Below, one piece after another: positions 9,141 to 17,898 of a DNA stretch of 64,000 nt. Position 1 is the stretch's first letter. Every line of letters begins with the position of its first letter. The DNA is from Brachyspira hampsonii (lineage in GTDB: Bacteria > Spirochaetota > Brachyspiria > Brachyspirales > Brachyspiraceae). The notes under the pieces are model-generated. The model was not told the DNA's origin. It searched no databases and was given only the letters and a program-made list of their open reading frames with translations. The stretch lies in the NCBI RefSeq assembly GCF_001746205.1, contig NZ_MDCO01000012.1, positions 62,001 through 126,000 on the forward strand, in the 5' to 3' direction. A program made the position numbers and the translations under genes.

Positions 9141-9476
9141 TTAAAAATTAGCCAAAGCTTCAGTTTCTGTAGCAAATACAGGAAAAAAACTATTAATTTT
9201 AGTAAGTTCAAACACCTTTTTAACAGGATCTGTAATCTTTATAAAACATATTTTACCATTTATCTTCTTAAATCTTCCAAGTGCAGAAATAAATACCCCT
9301 ATTCCGCTGCTGTCTATATAATAAACATCTTCCATATCTATTATTATCTTTTTAGCCCCAAGCTCTATTTGTGAAAAAATAAAGTCTTTCAAATCAGATG
9401 AACTATAAACATCAATGTCTCCATCTAATTTTAATATTACAGTGTTATTTTCTAATTCTTTAACATTTACTTCCAT
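9141..9476 (-). CDS. STAS-domain anti-sigma factor antagonist
   Basis: A single STAS domain of 111 residues. The phosphorylation-site motif DSSGIG is at 55-60, inside the usual strand-helix pattern (IIIDMEDVYYIDSSGIGVFISALG). Such proteins are released or captured by a serine kinase/phosphatase pair and free a sigma factor or another target by binding its antagonist. No kinase or sigma gene is adjacent, so the partner is elsewhere. GGAG lies 10 bases before the ATG. It stands alone between the atp operon and the divergent TetR gene. Confidence 0.88.
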   Translation of the reverse strand: MEVNVKELENNTVILKLDGDIDVYSSSDLKDFIFSQIELGAKKIIIDMEDVYYIDSSGIGVFISALGRFKKINGKICFIKITDPVKKVFELTKINSFFPVFATETEALANF

Positions 9477-9624
9477 GATAGTAAAACTCCATTTATAATT
9501 ATATTGAAGTTGTTTTATAACTTCAATATTAAACTAAATATAAATATTTACAATAGTCAATTACAAATATTTTATGTATAGAATGTATAATATAAGCTGT
9601 ATTTTTTATTTAATTTATAAAATT

Positions 9625-9690
9625 GTATATAAAAACTGTAAATTTTTATATACAAAATGTATTGACAATAAAAAATAATTATAATAAGAT
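9625..9690 (+). promoter_or_regulatory. Promoter of the TetR-TolC-RND cluster with upstream inverted repeat
   Basis: TTGACA at 9662-9667 and TAAGAT at 9685-9690 are spaced by 17 bases. Just upstream, GTATATAAAAA (9625-9635) and its exact inverse TTTTTATATAC (9643-9653) flank a 7-base centre and may be a second regulator site. Confidence 0.65.
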
Positions 9691-9700
9691 GTACTTCACA

Positions 9701-9730
9701 AATAAAAATGACACTAGTATCGTTTTTATT
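9701..9730. promoter_or_regulatory. 30-nt dyad between promoter and TetR gene, candidate TetR operator
   Basis: The 30 bases are a near-perfect palindrome centred on ACTAGT: 26 of 30 positions match their reverse complement and the other four are paired transitions. It begins 10 bases after the -10 box, where a bound repressor would block transcription. It could instead fold as a 5' leader hairpin. Confidence 0.6.
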
Positions 9731-9773
9731 TTTCATATTAATTTTTCAAATATGAGGTGAACATCAAAAAAAC

Positions 9774-10496
9774 ATGCCAAAAGTTAATCAGGAATATTTT
9801 GAGAATAAGAGAAAGATAATACTAGAGGCAGCTATGCGAGTTTTTTTAAGAAAACCTGCTTATAGTGTTACGATGAAAGATATCGTTAAGGAATCACAGT
9901 TAAGTCAAGGAGGTGTTTACAAGTATTATTCAAATATAGATGATATTGTTATTTCATTGCTTAATAGTAAGAAAACAAATATAAATCCTAAAAACATCAT
10001 AGAAAAATACAATTGCGAACCTGAAAAAGTTATATTTGGATTATTTGAATATTTTAAAAAATTTTTTTTTATTACAGCAAGCGAATTTGGGAAAATAATG
10101 TTTGAACTTCAGCCGATTTTTTTTAATGATAAAAAAAGATTTGAAAAACTTAAAAAAAATATAAATCAGGATGTTAATCTATATTTTTGGCTTACTGAAT
10201 TATTTTTATTTATAGATAGAAAAATAGAAGAAAAATATTTCATGCCGGAAGTAGATCAGAATGATATATATATGCAAATAATAGTAACTATAGCAGGTAT
10301 AGGAACTGAATTAATATTAACCAAATATTATGATTTTGATAGAAAATTATATTATTATAAGGATAATGTGGAACAAAATAGAAGTTTAGAGATTAATTTG
10401 AATAATTTAATTGATAATTTGTGTAAAACTGTATTATACTTACTTGGAAGTAAATATAGTTTTGAGAACCTTAAAAATTGGAAAATCGACATATAA
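9774..10496 (+). CDS. TetR/AcrR-family transcriptional regulator
   Basis: 240 residues. The N-terminal helix-turn-helix is clear: ILEAAMRVFLRKPAYSVTMKDIV (about 15-37) then SQGGVYKYYSNIDDIV (about 44-59). The rest is a variable helical ligand-binding and dimer domain. It is the first gene of a cluster with an outer-membrane channel (22 bases on) and an RND pump, so it probably represses them until a toxic ligand binds. The 30-nt dyad in its own leader is the natural candidate operator. Confidence 0.9.
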   Translation: MPKVNQEYFENKRKIILEAAMRVFLRKPAYSVTMKDIVKESQLSQGGVYKYYSNIDDIVISLLNSKKTNINPKNIIEKYNCEPEKVIFGLFEYFKKFFFITASEFGKIMFELQPIFFNDKKRFEKLKKNINQDVNLYFWLTELFLFIDRKIEEKYFMPEVDQNDIYMQIIVTIAGIGTELILTKYYDFDRKLYYYKDNVEQNRSLEINLNNLIDNLCKTVLYLLGSKYSFENLKNWKIDI

Positions 10497-10518
10497 ATTA
10501 TTGTAATAAGGAGTGGTA

Positions 10519-11988
10519 ATGAAGATTAAAATAGAGTTTATAATATTTTTATTAATGTTTTTTACAGTTAATATTTTATATTGTCAGACTAATACTTTAA
10601 CTTATGCGGCTTATATGGAAACTATAAGAGATCAAATTCCTGAATTAAAAATAAATGCTGTTACAGAAACTAATGCTGAGATGAATTTACTTAGTGCTCA
10701 AAGTTCCGGAGATGTTAATTTATCCGCTCAGCTTGGGGCAGTAGGTAAATATGGAAGTTTATCAAGCGGAAGCAGCTCTAATTCAACATCAGTAGGTCCC
10801 TCAGTGGAAGCAGCAGGTATACGGGCTGGTATAGGAATAGGCTCTTTAATACCATACAGCGGAACAACTTGGTCTGTTAATCTGACACATAATTCATTTA
10901 TAGGCGGTAAATTGTATGCACCGAATAGCTCTCAGTCAGTTGATTTTAATAATTATATGCCTTCTCTTACAATACAAGTTACTCAGCCGCTTTTAAGAAA
11001 TTTTTTTGGTACTTTAGATAGGTATCCAATAAAAGATGCCGAATATGCTCTTGCTATAGCTAAACTTCAAAGAAAATTAGATGATGCAAGTGTTATAGTT
11101 TCATATCAGAAAATTTATTATCAATGGATAATGTATGAAAAACTTCTTGCATACTACAGAAGCATGTACATCACTGCAAGAAGATTTGAAAATCAGATGA
11201 GAGACAGATATAATAACGGACTTATAGATAATGATGATTATCAAAATGCAAGAACTCAGACTATGCTATACAGCGATTATTATGCTCAGAATCAGGTTTA
11301 TTTAGAAAGTCTTTTAGCAACAGTGAGTTTCTTTATGCCTGTAACTAATATAAAACCAGATCATACCACTTGGGACGCTTATTTAGATTTAGGAAGCAAT
11401 ATGCAGATGGAGGCAGTTCCTTTTGCTGACAGTGTAAACGGACAAATTGCATATCAATCAAAAATAAGAGCAGAATATACTCTTGAAGCTATGAAAAATG
11501 GAACTTTGCCTAATTTAGATATTGTAGGAAATGTTAGTTTGAATGGTATTAGTCCGAACAGTTCCGGTTATTTTCAGTCTTTTGGAAGTATGACAAATGT
11601 GGACTTTTTTGCAGGAGTTCAGTTCTCATATCCTATAGGAAACAGAGCAAATAAAGCTCAGTATCAAATGGCTGAAAATTCTCTATACGGAATCATAGCT
11701 CAGTATGATCAATTAGAAAAAGATTTTAATACTCAATTACAAACATATATTTCAAGATTTAATGCTTATAAGAACTTAATAGCAAGCAAGCAAATGCAGA
11801 TAAGGGCTATTAATTCAAGAATAGCAACTCAGCTTCAAAAATTAGATCAAGGGCGTTTGGAAATTGATGATTTACTTACATCAAGATTGGATTTAGTTGC
11901 TACGCAGACAGAGCTTTTAAATCTTCAGTATGAGTTTATAACAACTATATTTGATTATAGAGCTCTACTTGCAATTGATTATGAATAA
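10519..11988 (+). CDS. TolC-like outer membrane efflux protein
   Basis: 489 residues with an N-terminal signal peptide (IIFLLMFFTVNILYC). A GTG two codons upstream is possible, but AAGGAG (10508-10513) fits the ATG at 10519. The long helical repeats with periodic Gln, Leu and Tyr (MRDRYNNGLIDNDDYQNARTQ; KLDQGRLEIDDLLTSRLDL) are typical of the outer membrane efflux protein family, which forms trimeric channel-tunnels. It is paired with the RND pump downstream and would be the exit duct. A strong hairpin lies between the two genes. Confidence 0.85.
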   Translation: MKIKIEFIIFLLMFFTVNILYCQTNTLTYAAYMETIRDQIPELKINAVTETNAEMNLLSAQSSGDVNLSAQLGAVGKYGSLSSGSSSNSTSVGPSVEAAGIRAGIGIGSLIPYSGTTWSVNLTHNSFIGGKLYAPNSSQSVDFNNYMPSLTIQVTQPLLRNFFGTLDRYPIKDAEYALAIAKLQRKLDDASVIVSYQKIYYQWIMYEKLLAYYRSMYITARRFENQMRDRYNNGLIDNDDYQNARTQTMLYSDYYAQNQVYLESLLATVSFFMPVTNIKPDHTTWDAYLDLGSNMQMEAVPFADSVNGQIAYQSKIRAEYTLEAMKNGTLPNLDIVGNVSLNGISPNSSGYFQSFGSMTNVDFFAGVQFSYPIGNRANKAQYQMAENSLYGIIAQYDQLEKDFNTQLQTYISRFNAYKNLIASKQMQIRAINSRIATQLQKLDQGRLEIDDLLTSRLDLVATQTELLNLQYEFITTIFDYRALLAIDYE

Positions 11989-12012
11989 AATATTTTTTTA
12001 TTAGATACTTTA

Positions 12013-12096
12013 TAAGGATTTAGAGGAATATATATAAATCATTTTAGAGGTTAATTAAATTATTAGCCTCTAAAATGATTAAATCCTTAATTTTTT
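12013..12096 (+). terminator. Large intercistronic hairpin between the TolC-like and RND genes
   Basis: AATCATTTTAGAGG... (12037-12055) pairs over 19 bases with 12062-12080, with one G-U pair and a 6-base loop. An outer pair, TAAGGATTTA (12013-12022) with TAAATCCTTA (12080-12089), is an alternative extension. Six T follow at 12091-12096. It could end part of the transcripts before the pump gene or protect the upstream message. Confidence 0.7.
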
Positions 12097-12138
12097 AGTT
12101 TACATAAAACAAAACAGAAATAGGAGATGCAGAGATAT

Positions 12139-15100
12139 ATGGAAAAAATTATAGTATTTTTTGCAAAAAAAACTATGCTTGTAAATATAATAGTAATGGC
12201 AATATTATTTGTAGGAGGATATTACTATTTTAATTTAAGAAAAGAATCTATTCCATCAACTGATTTGGATATGATGCTTATAGCGGTAACATACCCCGGA
12301 GCTACTCCTCTTGATGTAGAGCAGAATGCTGTTATACCTATAGAAGAAGAATTGCAGGGCATATCTGGTATAGATGAATATGAAACTACAATCATTGAAA
12401 ATGTTGCAATAATATTAGTAACATTAGATGAAACCCTTCCAGACAGACAGCCTGTTAAAGACGAAATATTCAGACAAATGCAGAATGTACCTGATTTATC
12501 AACAGATGTTGAAGAGGTTACAACTTATGACTTAAACCCTAATAAAATGGCTATATATACATTGGCTGTTCACTTTAAAGAAGGTATGGAAGGCGATGAA
12601 AGAGAATTATTTGATGTAAGCCAAATGCTTGAAAATGAACTAGTAAGACTTGAAGGTGTAGGCGAAGTTAGAGTAGAAGGAAGAACTGATCCTGAAATTA
12701 AAGTTTATATAGACCCTATAAAAATGACAGAAAATTATATAGCATTAAGCGATGTTGTAAATGCTCTCAGCATAAGAAATGTAAGAGCTACAGGAGGAGA
12801 TATGGAATCCGGCGGAAAAGAACAAACTGTTGTAACTTACGGTGAGTTTCAGGACCCTATGGAAGCAAGCAATGTTATAATACGATCCACTTTCAATGGT
12901 CAAAGAGTAAGAGTAAGCGATATAGGGCATGTGGAATCTGGTTTTGAAGATAAGACTACTCTTATGAGAGTTAATAGAGCTTCAGGATATTCTCTTTCTA
13001 TTGTAAAAAATGAAAATGCTGACATTCTTAAAACTATTGAAACAGTAAACCAATATCTAAAAGATAATGCTGACTTAATACCGGATAATATTCAGGTATC
13101 TGTTATGGGGGATAACTCAAGAACTATAAAATCTCTTTTAAATATTGTAACTTCAAACCTTATTCAAGGTTTTATAATCATATTTATAACTTTGATTATA
13201 TTCCTAGATTTCAAAAGTGCTATGTTTACAAGCTTAGGTATGGTTATTACTATGTTCTCATGCTTTATTTACATGCAGGTAACAGGAATAACATTTAATA
13301 CTATGTCATTAGCTGCTATTATTACCGTACTTGGTATGATAGTAGACAACTCAATAGTAGTATCTGAAAATATATTCAACTTCAAACAGGCTGGATATAA
13401 GGGACTTGAAGCAACAAGACTTGCTGTAAGCGATGTTGTTATGCCTATGGTGGCTTCCACTCTTACAACAGTTGCTGCATTTTTCCCTATGCTTACAATA
13501 AGCGGTATGATGGGTAAAATATTAAACCTCTTCCCTAGAATAGTTATATTTACTCTTGTTGTTAGTATGCTTCAGGCTACTTTGCTTTTGCCTAACCAAT
13601 TACAAGATAAAGAAGATAAATATAAATCTTATAAACCTAAAAAGAAAAGCAAATTCAAAAACCCTCTTGATTTTGACAAAGATGCTTTATTCGATAAAAT
13701 GAAAATACCTTTTGGTATTATATTAGAAAAATTAATTCATGTCAGATATATTGTAATAGGTGCTTTTGTAGCATTATTAATAGCTTCAATATTCTTGGCA
13801 CAAAGCAGCTTTAAAAACTTCGTACTTATATACGACACAAGTGCTGATACTATAGTTATTAATATAGAAATGCCTACAGGAACTACTAAAGAAGCTACTA
13901 CAAAAGAGATTGCAAAAATAGAAGATGTTGTTGCAAGTGTGGTAAAACCGGAAGAACTTATTGCTTTATACTCACTTGTAGGAAAGCAGGTTGACCAAGA
14001 GGTTGTATCTGAAGAAAAAGGAAGTTTGGCTGGTATTATGGTTTATTTAGTACCTGCCGCTGAAAGAAGCAGAACTGCCGATGAGCTTGTTGCATTAATT
14101 AATCAGAAAATAGATAAAACTGATATAAGACAAACTGTTCCTATATTTAGTATGAATACAAAAGGAAGTATTGACCCAGGGGATCCTGTAGACATAAAAA
14201 TAGTAGGAAACAATACTGAACTTGCCAAAAAAGCTAAAGATGAGATAAAAGAATTTTTAGCTACAGTACCGGGCGTTATCAACATCGATGATGATGATAA
14301 AGTTGGTAAAGAAGAATTAAGAGTGATGTTTGATTATGATAAAATAGCAGAACTTGGTGTTAATGTTGCTTCTGTTGCTAATGAAGTAAGAACAGCATAT
14401 TATGGTACTGAAGCTACATATATACAGGAGCTTGAAAATAAATTAAATTTCAGAGTAGTATTTGATGATCCTTACACTTATGATGTTCAATATTTGACTA
14501 ATCTTCTAATACCTAACACAAGCGGAAGACTTATTTATCTTCATAACCTAGCAGATGTAGAAATTGCCGACGGACTTGCAACATTAAAACACTATAACGG
14601 ACAGAGAACAATAACTATAACAGCAGGTATAGAATATGGAAAAAATACTTCTCAGCAGGTTATGGCAGCAGTAAGCGAAAGATTTAAAGATTTCAGCAGA
14701 CAGTATAGAGGATTAAAACTAGAGTTTGGCGGTGAAGCTAAAGAAACTATGAAAGCCATAAAACAATTAATATTCAGTTTTGCTATGGCATTCATATTCG
14801 TATACATTGTATTACTATTACAGTTAAACAGATTCATACAGCCTATTATGATAATGATAATTATTCCTTTTGGTTTAATTGGGGTATTATTAGGTTTTGC
14901 CATACACAGAATGCCTTTATCATTTATGGGTGTAGTAGGTATTATTGGTTTAGCGGGTGTTGTAGTAAACAATGGTATTATACTTGTTGACCTCATTAAC
15001 AAAATCATAGATGAAGGTGTAGAAGGCGGTAAAAAAGGTGTTGCCAAAGCTATTGTTGACGGAGCTAAGCAGCGTCTTCGTCCTGTATTCTTAACTACAG

Positions 15101-15333
15101 TTACTACAGTTGTTGGGCTTTTACCTACTGTATATGGTATAGGAGGAAGAGCCGATATTATTATTCCTATAGTTATGGCATTAGCTTATGGTCTTTTATT
15201 TGCTTCACTTCTTACTCTCATATTCTTACCTTGTATGTTTATGATTATGTTTGACTTGAAATTAATAAAAATTCCTCCTACTAAAAATCCTTCAGAGGAG
15301 ATTACTACTACTATAACAACAACTGCAAATTAA
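12139..15333 (+). CDS. RND-family efflux transporter (HAE1/AcrB-like)
   Basis: About 1064 residues in the AcrB layout: a membrane helix, a large periplasmic loop, six helices, a second loop, and a final helical bundle. The start of the first loop (PSTDLDMMLIAVTYPGATPLDVE) and helix 4 (GMIVDNSIVVSEN) are diagnostic; Asp403 is the proton-relay acid, followed by Asn404 where AcrB has a second Asp. An ATG at 12127 abuts AGGAG with no spacing, so the ATG at 12139 is preferred. It works with the TolC-like protein. The periplasmic adaptor that normally completes the tripartite pump is missing from the cluster. Confidence 0.93.
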   Translation: MEKIIVFFAKKTMLVNIIVMAILFVGGYYYFNLRKESIPSTDLDMMLIAVTYPGATPLDVEQNAVIPIEEELQGISGIDEYETTIIENVAIILVTLDETLPDRQPVKDEIFRQMQNVPDLSTDVEEVTTYDLNPNKMAIYTLAVHFKEGMEGDERELFDVSQMLENELVRLEGVGEVRVEGRTDPEIKVYIDPIKMTENYIALSDVVNALSIRNVRATGGDMESGGKEQTVVTYGEFQDPMEASNVIIRSTFNGQRVRVSDIGHVESGFEDKTTLMRVNRASGYSLSIVKNENADILKTIETVNQYLKDNADLIPDNIQVSVMGDNSRTIKSLLNIVTSNLIQGFIIIFITLIIFLDFKSAMFTSLGMVITMFSCFIYMQVTGITFNTMSLAAIITVLGMIVDNSIVVSENIFNFKQAGYKGLEATRLAVSDVVMPMVASTLTTVAAFFPMLTISGMMGKILNLFPRIVIFTLVVSMLQATLLLPNQLQDKEDKYKSYKPKKKSKFKNPLDFDKDALFDKMKIPFGIILEKLIHVRYIVIGAFVALLIASIFLAQSSFKNFVLIYDTSADTIVINIEMPTGTTKEATTKEIAKIEDVVASVVKPEELIALYSLVGKQVDQEVVSEEKGSLAGIMVYLVPAAERSRTADELVALINQKIDKTDIRQTVPIFSMNTKGSIDPGDPVDIKIVGNNTELAKKAKDEIKEFLATVPGVINIDDDDKVGKEELRVMFDYDKIAELGVNVASVANEVRTAYYGTEATYIQELENKLNFRVVFDDPYTYDVQYLTNLLIPNTSGRLIYLHNLADVEIADGLATLKHYNGQRTITITAGIEYGKNTSQQVMAAVSERFKDFSRQYRGLKLEFGGEAKETMKAIKQLIFSFAMAFIFVYIVLLLQLNRFIQPIMIMIIIPFGLIGVLLGFAIHRMPLSFMGVVGIIGLAGVVVNNGIILVDLINKIIDEGVEGGKKGVAKAIVDGAKQRLRPVFLTTVTTVVGLLPTVYGIGGRADIIIPIVMALAYGLLFASLLTLIFLPCMFMIMFDLKLIKIPPTKNPSEEITTTITTTAN

Positions 15334-15366
15334 TTTAATTTATATAAATAAAAAATAATTATTAAT

Positions 15367-15410
15367 ATAATCCCTGATATTTTAATAAATGTCAGGGATT
15401 ATAATTTTTT
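15367..15410 (+). terminator. Rho-independent terminator after the RND gene
   Basis: ATAATCCCTGA (15367-15377) pairs perfectly with TCAGGGATTAT (15392-15402). A T run at 15405-15410 follows. It closes the efflux cluster. Confidence 0.88.
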
Positions 15411-15483
15411 AACATATATTTCTAATAGATTCTTTTAATTAAATAATTGAATTTTTAGATAAATAAATTATAATAAATGAAAT

Positions 15484-16458
15484 ATGATAAATATAGAAAA
15501 TAAACTTTTAGAAAATAAAACATTTATAGATTTATTTGCTGGAATAGGCGGATTTAGAATAGCTTTAGAATCTCTTGGTGCAAAATGTGTTTATTCTAAT
15601 GAATGGGATAAATTTGCTAAAGAATCATACTATAAAAATTTCGGAGATATTCCAGATGATGATATTACTAAAATAGATGAAAAATTAATACCTGCTCATG
15701 ATATATTATGTGCGGGATTCCCATGTCAGGCTTTTTCTATAAGCGGAAAACAAAAAGGTTTTGAAGATAAAAGAGGAAATTTATTTTTTGATATAGCTAG
15801 AATCTTAAAATATCAAAAGACTAAAGTTGTATTTATGGAAAATGTTAAAAATTTAGTAAGACATGATAATGGAAGAACATTAAATACAATAATAAAAATT
15901 ATGAATGAACTTGAATATGATTTCTATTATAAAGTCCTTAATGCTTCAGATTACGGAATACCTCAAAAAAGGGAAAGAATTTATATAGTATGTTTCAGAA
16001 AAGATTTAAACATAAAAAAATTTGATTTTCCTAAGCCTATAGAATTAATAAAACATTTAGAAGATTTTTTATTAGAAGAAAATCAAATACCTAATGAAAC
16101 TTATATTAATAGGAATGATATTATTATGAATTATATAAAAGATGATAAATACAGCAATAAATCTATTCGTTTAGGTATAGTAAATAAAGGCGGACAAGGA
16201 GAAAGAATATACAGCTCAAAAGGAGTAGCAATTACATTATCTGCTGATGGAGGAGGAGTATTCTCAAAAACAGGGGGATATTTAATTAATGGAAAATGCA
16301 GAAAACTTATGCCTAGAGAATGTGCAAGAATAATGGGATATCCTGATTCATTTGAAATAATAGGTAATAAAAATCAAGCATATAAACAATTTGGAAACTC
16401 TGTCGTTATAGATGTTCTTCAGTATATAGCTATAAAAATAGCAGAACATATATCATAA
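15484..16458 (+). CDS. DNA (cytosine-5) methyltransferase, M.HhaI-like, predicted target GCGC
   Basis: 324 residues, close to M.HhaI (327). Motifs appear in order: I DLFAGIGGFR (16-25), IV GFPCQAFS with catalytic Cys81, VI ENV with Glu119, VIII QKRERIY (161-167), IX RECARIMGYPDSF, X QFGNSVV. The catalytic positions equal those of M.HhaI. The recognition region, including KGGQGERIYS (235-244; Gln238 for M.HhaI Gln237) and AITLSA.GGG, is nearly the same as I recall for M.HhaI, so GCGC is the expected target. It protects the host against the endonuclease encoded tail-to-tail downstream, which overlaps by six bases. Confidence 0.95.
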   Translation: MINIENKLLENKTFIDLFAGIGGFRIALESLGAKCVYSNEWDKFAKESYYKNFGDIPDDDITKIDEKLIPAHDILCAGFPCQAFSISGKQKGFEDKRGNLFFDIARILKYQKTKVVFMENVKNLVRHDNGRTLNTIIKIMNELEYDFYYKVLNASDYGIPQKRERIYIVCFRKDLNIKKFDFPKPIELIKHLEDFLLEENQIPNETYINRNDIIMNYIKDDKYSNKSIRLGIVNKGGQGERIYSSKGVAITLSADGGGVFSKTGGYLINGKCRKLMPRECARIMGYPDSFEIIGNKNQAYKQFGNSVVIDVLQYIAIKIAEHIS

Positions 16459-17235
16459 TTTTATATCTTCTAAAAAGCTAATTAAATCTTCTTCTTCCTG
16501 ATAATTTTTTACAAGTTTTATAGAAAATATAACATTGGCATTACTTGTATTAGATAATCTTCTAACATTATATTTATATTCAGATATTTTATTAAACTGA
16601 TATGTATAATCATTAATTTCTATTTTATTTTTAATATTATATTCAGTAATAATATAAAGTTTTTTACCATCAATCTCTAATTGAAATTCAATATTATAAT
16701 TTTCTAAAAAACATATTATTTCCTCTATGTTTTTATTAGAAGGATCTGATGAACCGCTTTTCTTTACTCTATAGCATGCTTTTATATCAAAATATTCATC
16801 TATTTTTTCTAATGGAATAATAATATAAGCCATTTTTTTAGTAATAAAATATTTAGTATTTTTAGCTTTATAAAAATCTATTATCCAAGAATAAAAGATT
16901 TCTTTACTAATACCTTCGAGATAAATACCTTTAGTACCTACGTTATGAAATACTTCAAAATTCATATTCATATAATCTATTATATAATTTGAATATTGAT
17001 TTACAGAAGTTTTATTTTTATCCGAATATTGAAAATTATTTTCATTTTCCAAAACTACAAATTGTCCGCATTGAGCACTTGGAGATTTTACTTCAATAAA
17101 AAAGTTTTTATCAATTACTTTTATATCAGAAATATTAGAATTTGATCCTCCTACAAGATTAAAATTAACATCTTTATATGTACTTTGTAAATAGTTAAAA
17201 CACTTTTGTTCAAGTTCTTTCCATGAAGCAGGCAT
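16453..17235 (-). CDS. Type II restriction endonuclease, R.HhaI-like, predicted target GCGC
   Basis: 260 residues from the ATG at 17235, which has AGGAG 8 bases upstream; a longer frame reaches 17286 without a site. The PD-(D/E)XK core is visible as SDIKV (Asp37) and FFIEVKSPSAQCGQF (Glu48, Lys50). SQCGQF-like, YRVKKSGS and LSNTSNANVIFSI blocks match what I remember of R.HhaI, and the length is also similar. It would cut unmethylated GCGC. The gene is convergent with the methyltransferase, its stop overlapping by six bases. No controller gene is present. Confidence 0.9.
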   Translation of the reverse strand: MPASWKELEQKCFNYLQSTYKDVNFNLVGGSNSNISDIKVIDKNFFIEVKSPSAQCGQFVVLENENNFQYSDKNKTSVNQYSNYIIDYMNMNFEVFHNVGTKGIYLEGISKEIFYSWIIDFYKAKNTKYFITKKMAYIIIPLEKIDEYFDIKACYRVKKSGSSDPSNKNIEEIICFLENYNIEFQLEIDGKKLYIITEYNIKNKIEINDYTYQFNKISEYKYNVRRLSNTSNANVIFSIKLVKNYQEEEDLISFLEDIKL

Positions 17236-17347
17236 AAGTAATACTCCTAATATTAACAAAGATCTACAATTATAATTTATATCCATTGATTAACTAACGG
17301 AATAAATTAAAACATGATAAATAATTTTTTATTTTCATATATCATAG

Positions 17348-17376
17348 TTGACAATTTTTCTATTTATAAATATTAT
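17348..17376 (+). promoter_or_regulatory. Promoter of the zinc-ribbon protein and panC-like genes
   Basis: TTGACA (17348-17353) and TATTAT (17371-17376), 17 bases apart and 58 bases before the ATG at 17434. Near-consensus sigma-70 type. Confidence 0.65.
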
Positions 17377-17433
17377 TATTAACAATAAAGAAAAAACTGA
17401 AGCTGATAAAAATTAAGGAGCTGTTATAAAATT

Positions 17434-17895
17434 ATGGCTAAGACTATTAAATGCAAATCGTGTAAAACAGTTAATGATAAATACGCTAAACAATGCCGTT
17501 CATGCGGAACTTTACTTTATCCTGAAATTTCACATAAAAATGCTGAACTTATTACTATTATACTAGATGGAATATTTGCTTTTATATATTTATTTGGAAT
17601 ATATCTTTTTATAGTTAATTCCAATAATAATGAAACACCTAAATATATTACTATACTTCCTGCTCCAAATACATTGCCTTATTTTTTGATAATATTATTA
17701 TTTTTAGCGTTTGCTGTTAGTAAAATACTTTATATAGTGAATGTATTTGTACTTAAAAAGGATATAATATTTACTATTAGACGATTCAGTATGTTTATTG
17801 AAGCTGTTATAATGTTTCCGCTTCAAACAATACTTGCTTTATATTTTTATGAACCGGCAACAAATCATGATAAAATGAATAAAAAAACGGATTAA
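17434..17895 (+). CDS. Zinc-ribbon membrane protein of unknown function
   Basis: 153 residues. The N terminus is a zinc ribbon (CKSC at 8-11 and CRSCG at 22-26), followed by three or four hydrophobic helices (about 41-62, 82-102 and 115-137). Zinc-ribbon-plus-membrane proteins of this kind are widespread but mostly unassigned. The next gene, panC-like, starts 3 bases after the stop, so the two are translated together. No further function can be read from the sequence. Confidence 0.7.
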   Translation: MAKTIKCKSCKTVNDKYAKQCRSCGTLLYPEISHKNAELITIILDGIFAFIYLFGIYLFIVNSNNNETPKYITILPAPNTLPYFLIILLFLAFAVSKILYIVNVFVLKKDIIFTIRRFSMFIEAVIMFPLQTILALYFYEPATNHDKMNKKTD

Positions 17896-17898
17896 TAT

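Noticed and set aside
14652-15047. 131-residue minus-strand ORF inside the RND gene
   Set aside because: Antisense shadow of a well-conserved transporter; Pro/Ile-rich with no family.
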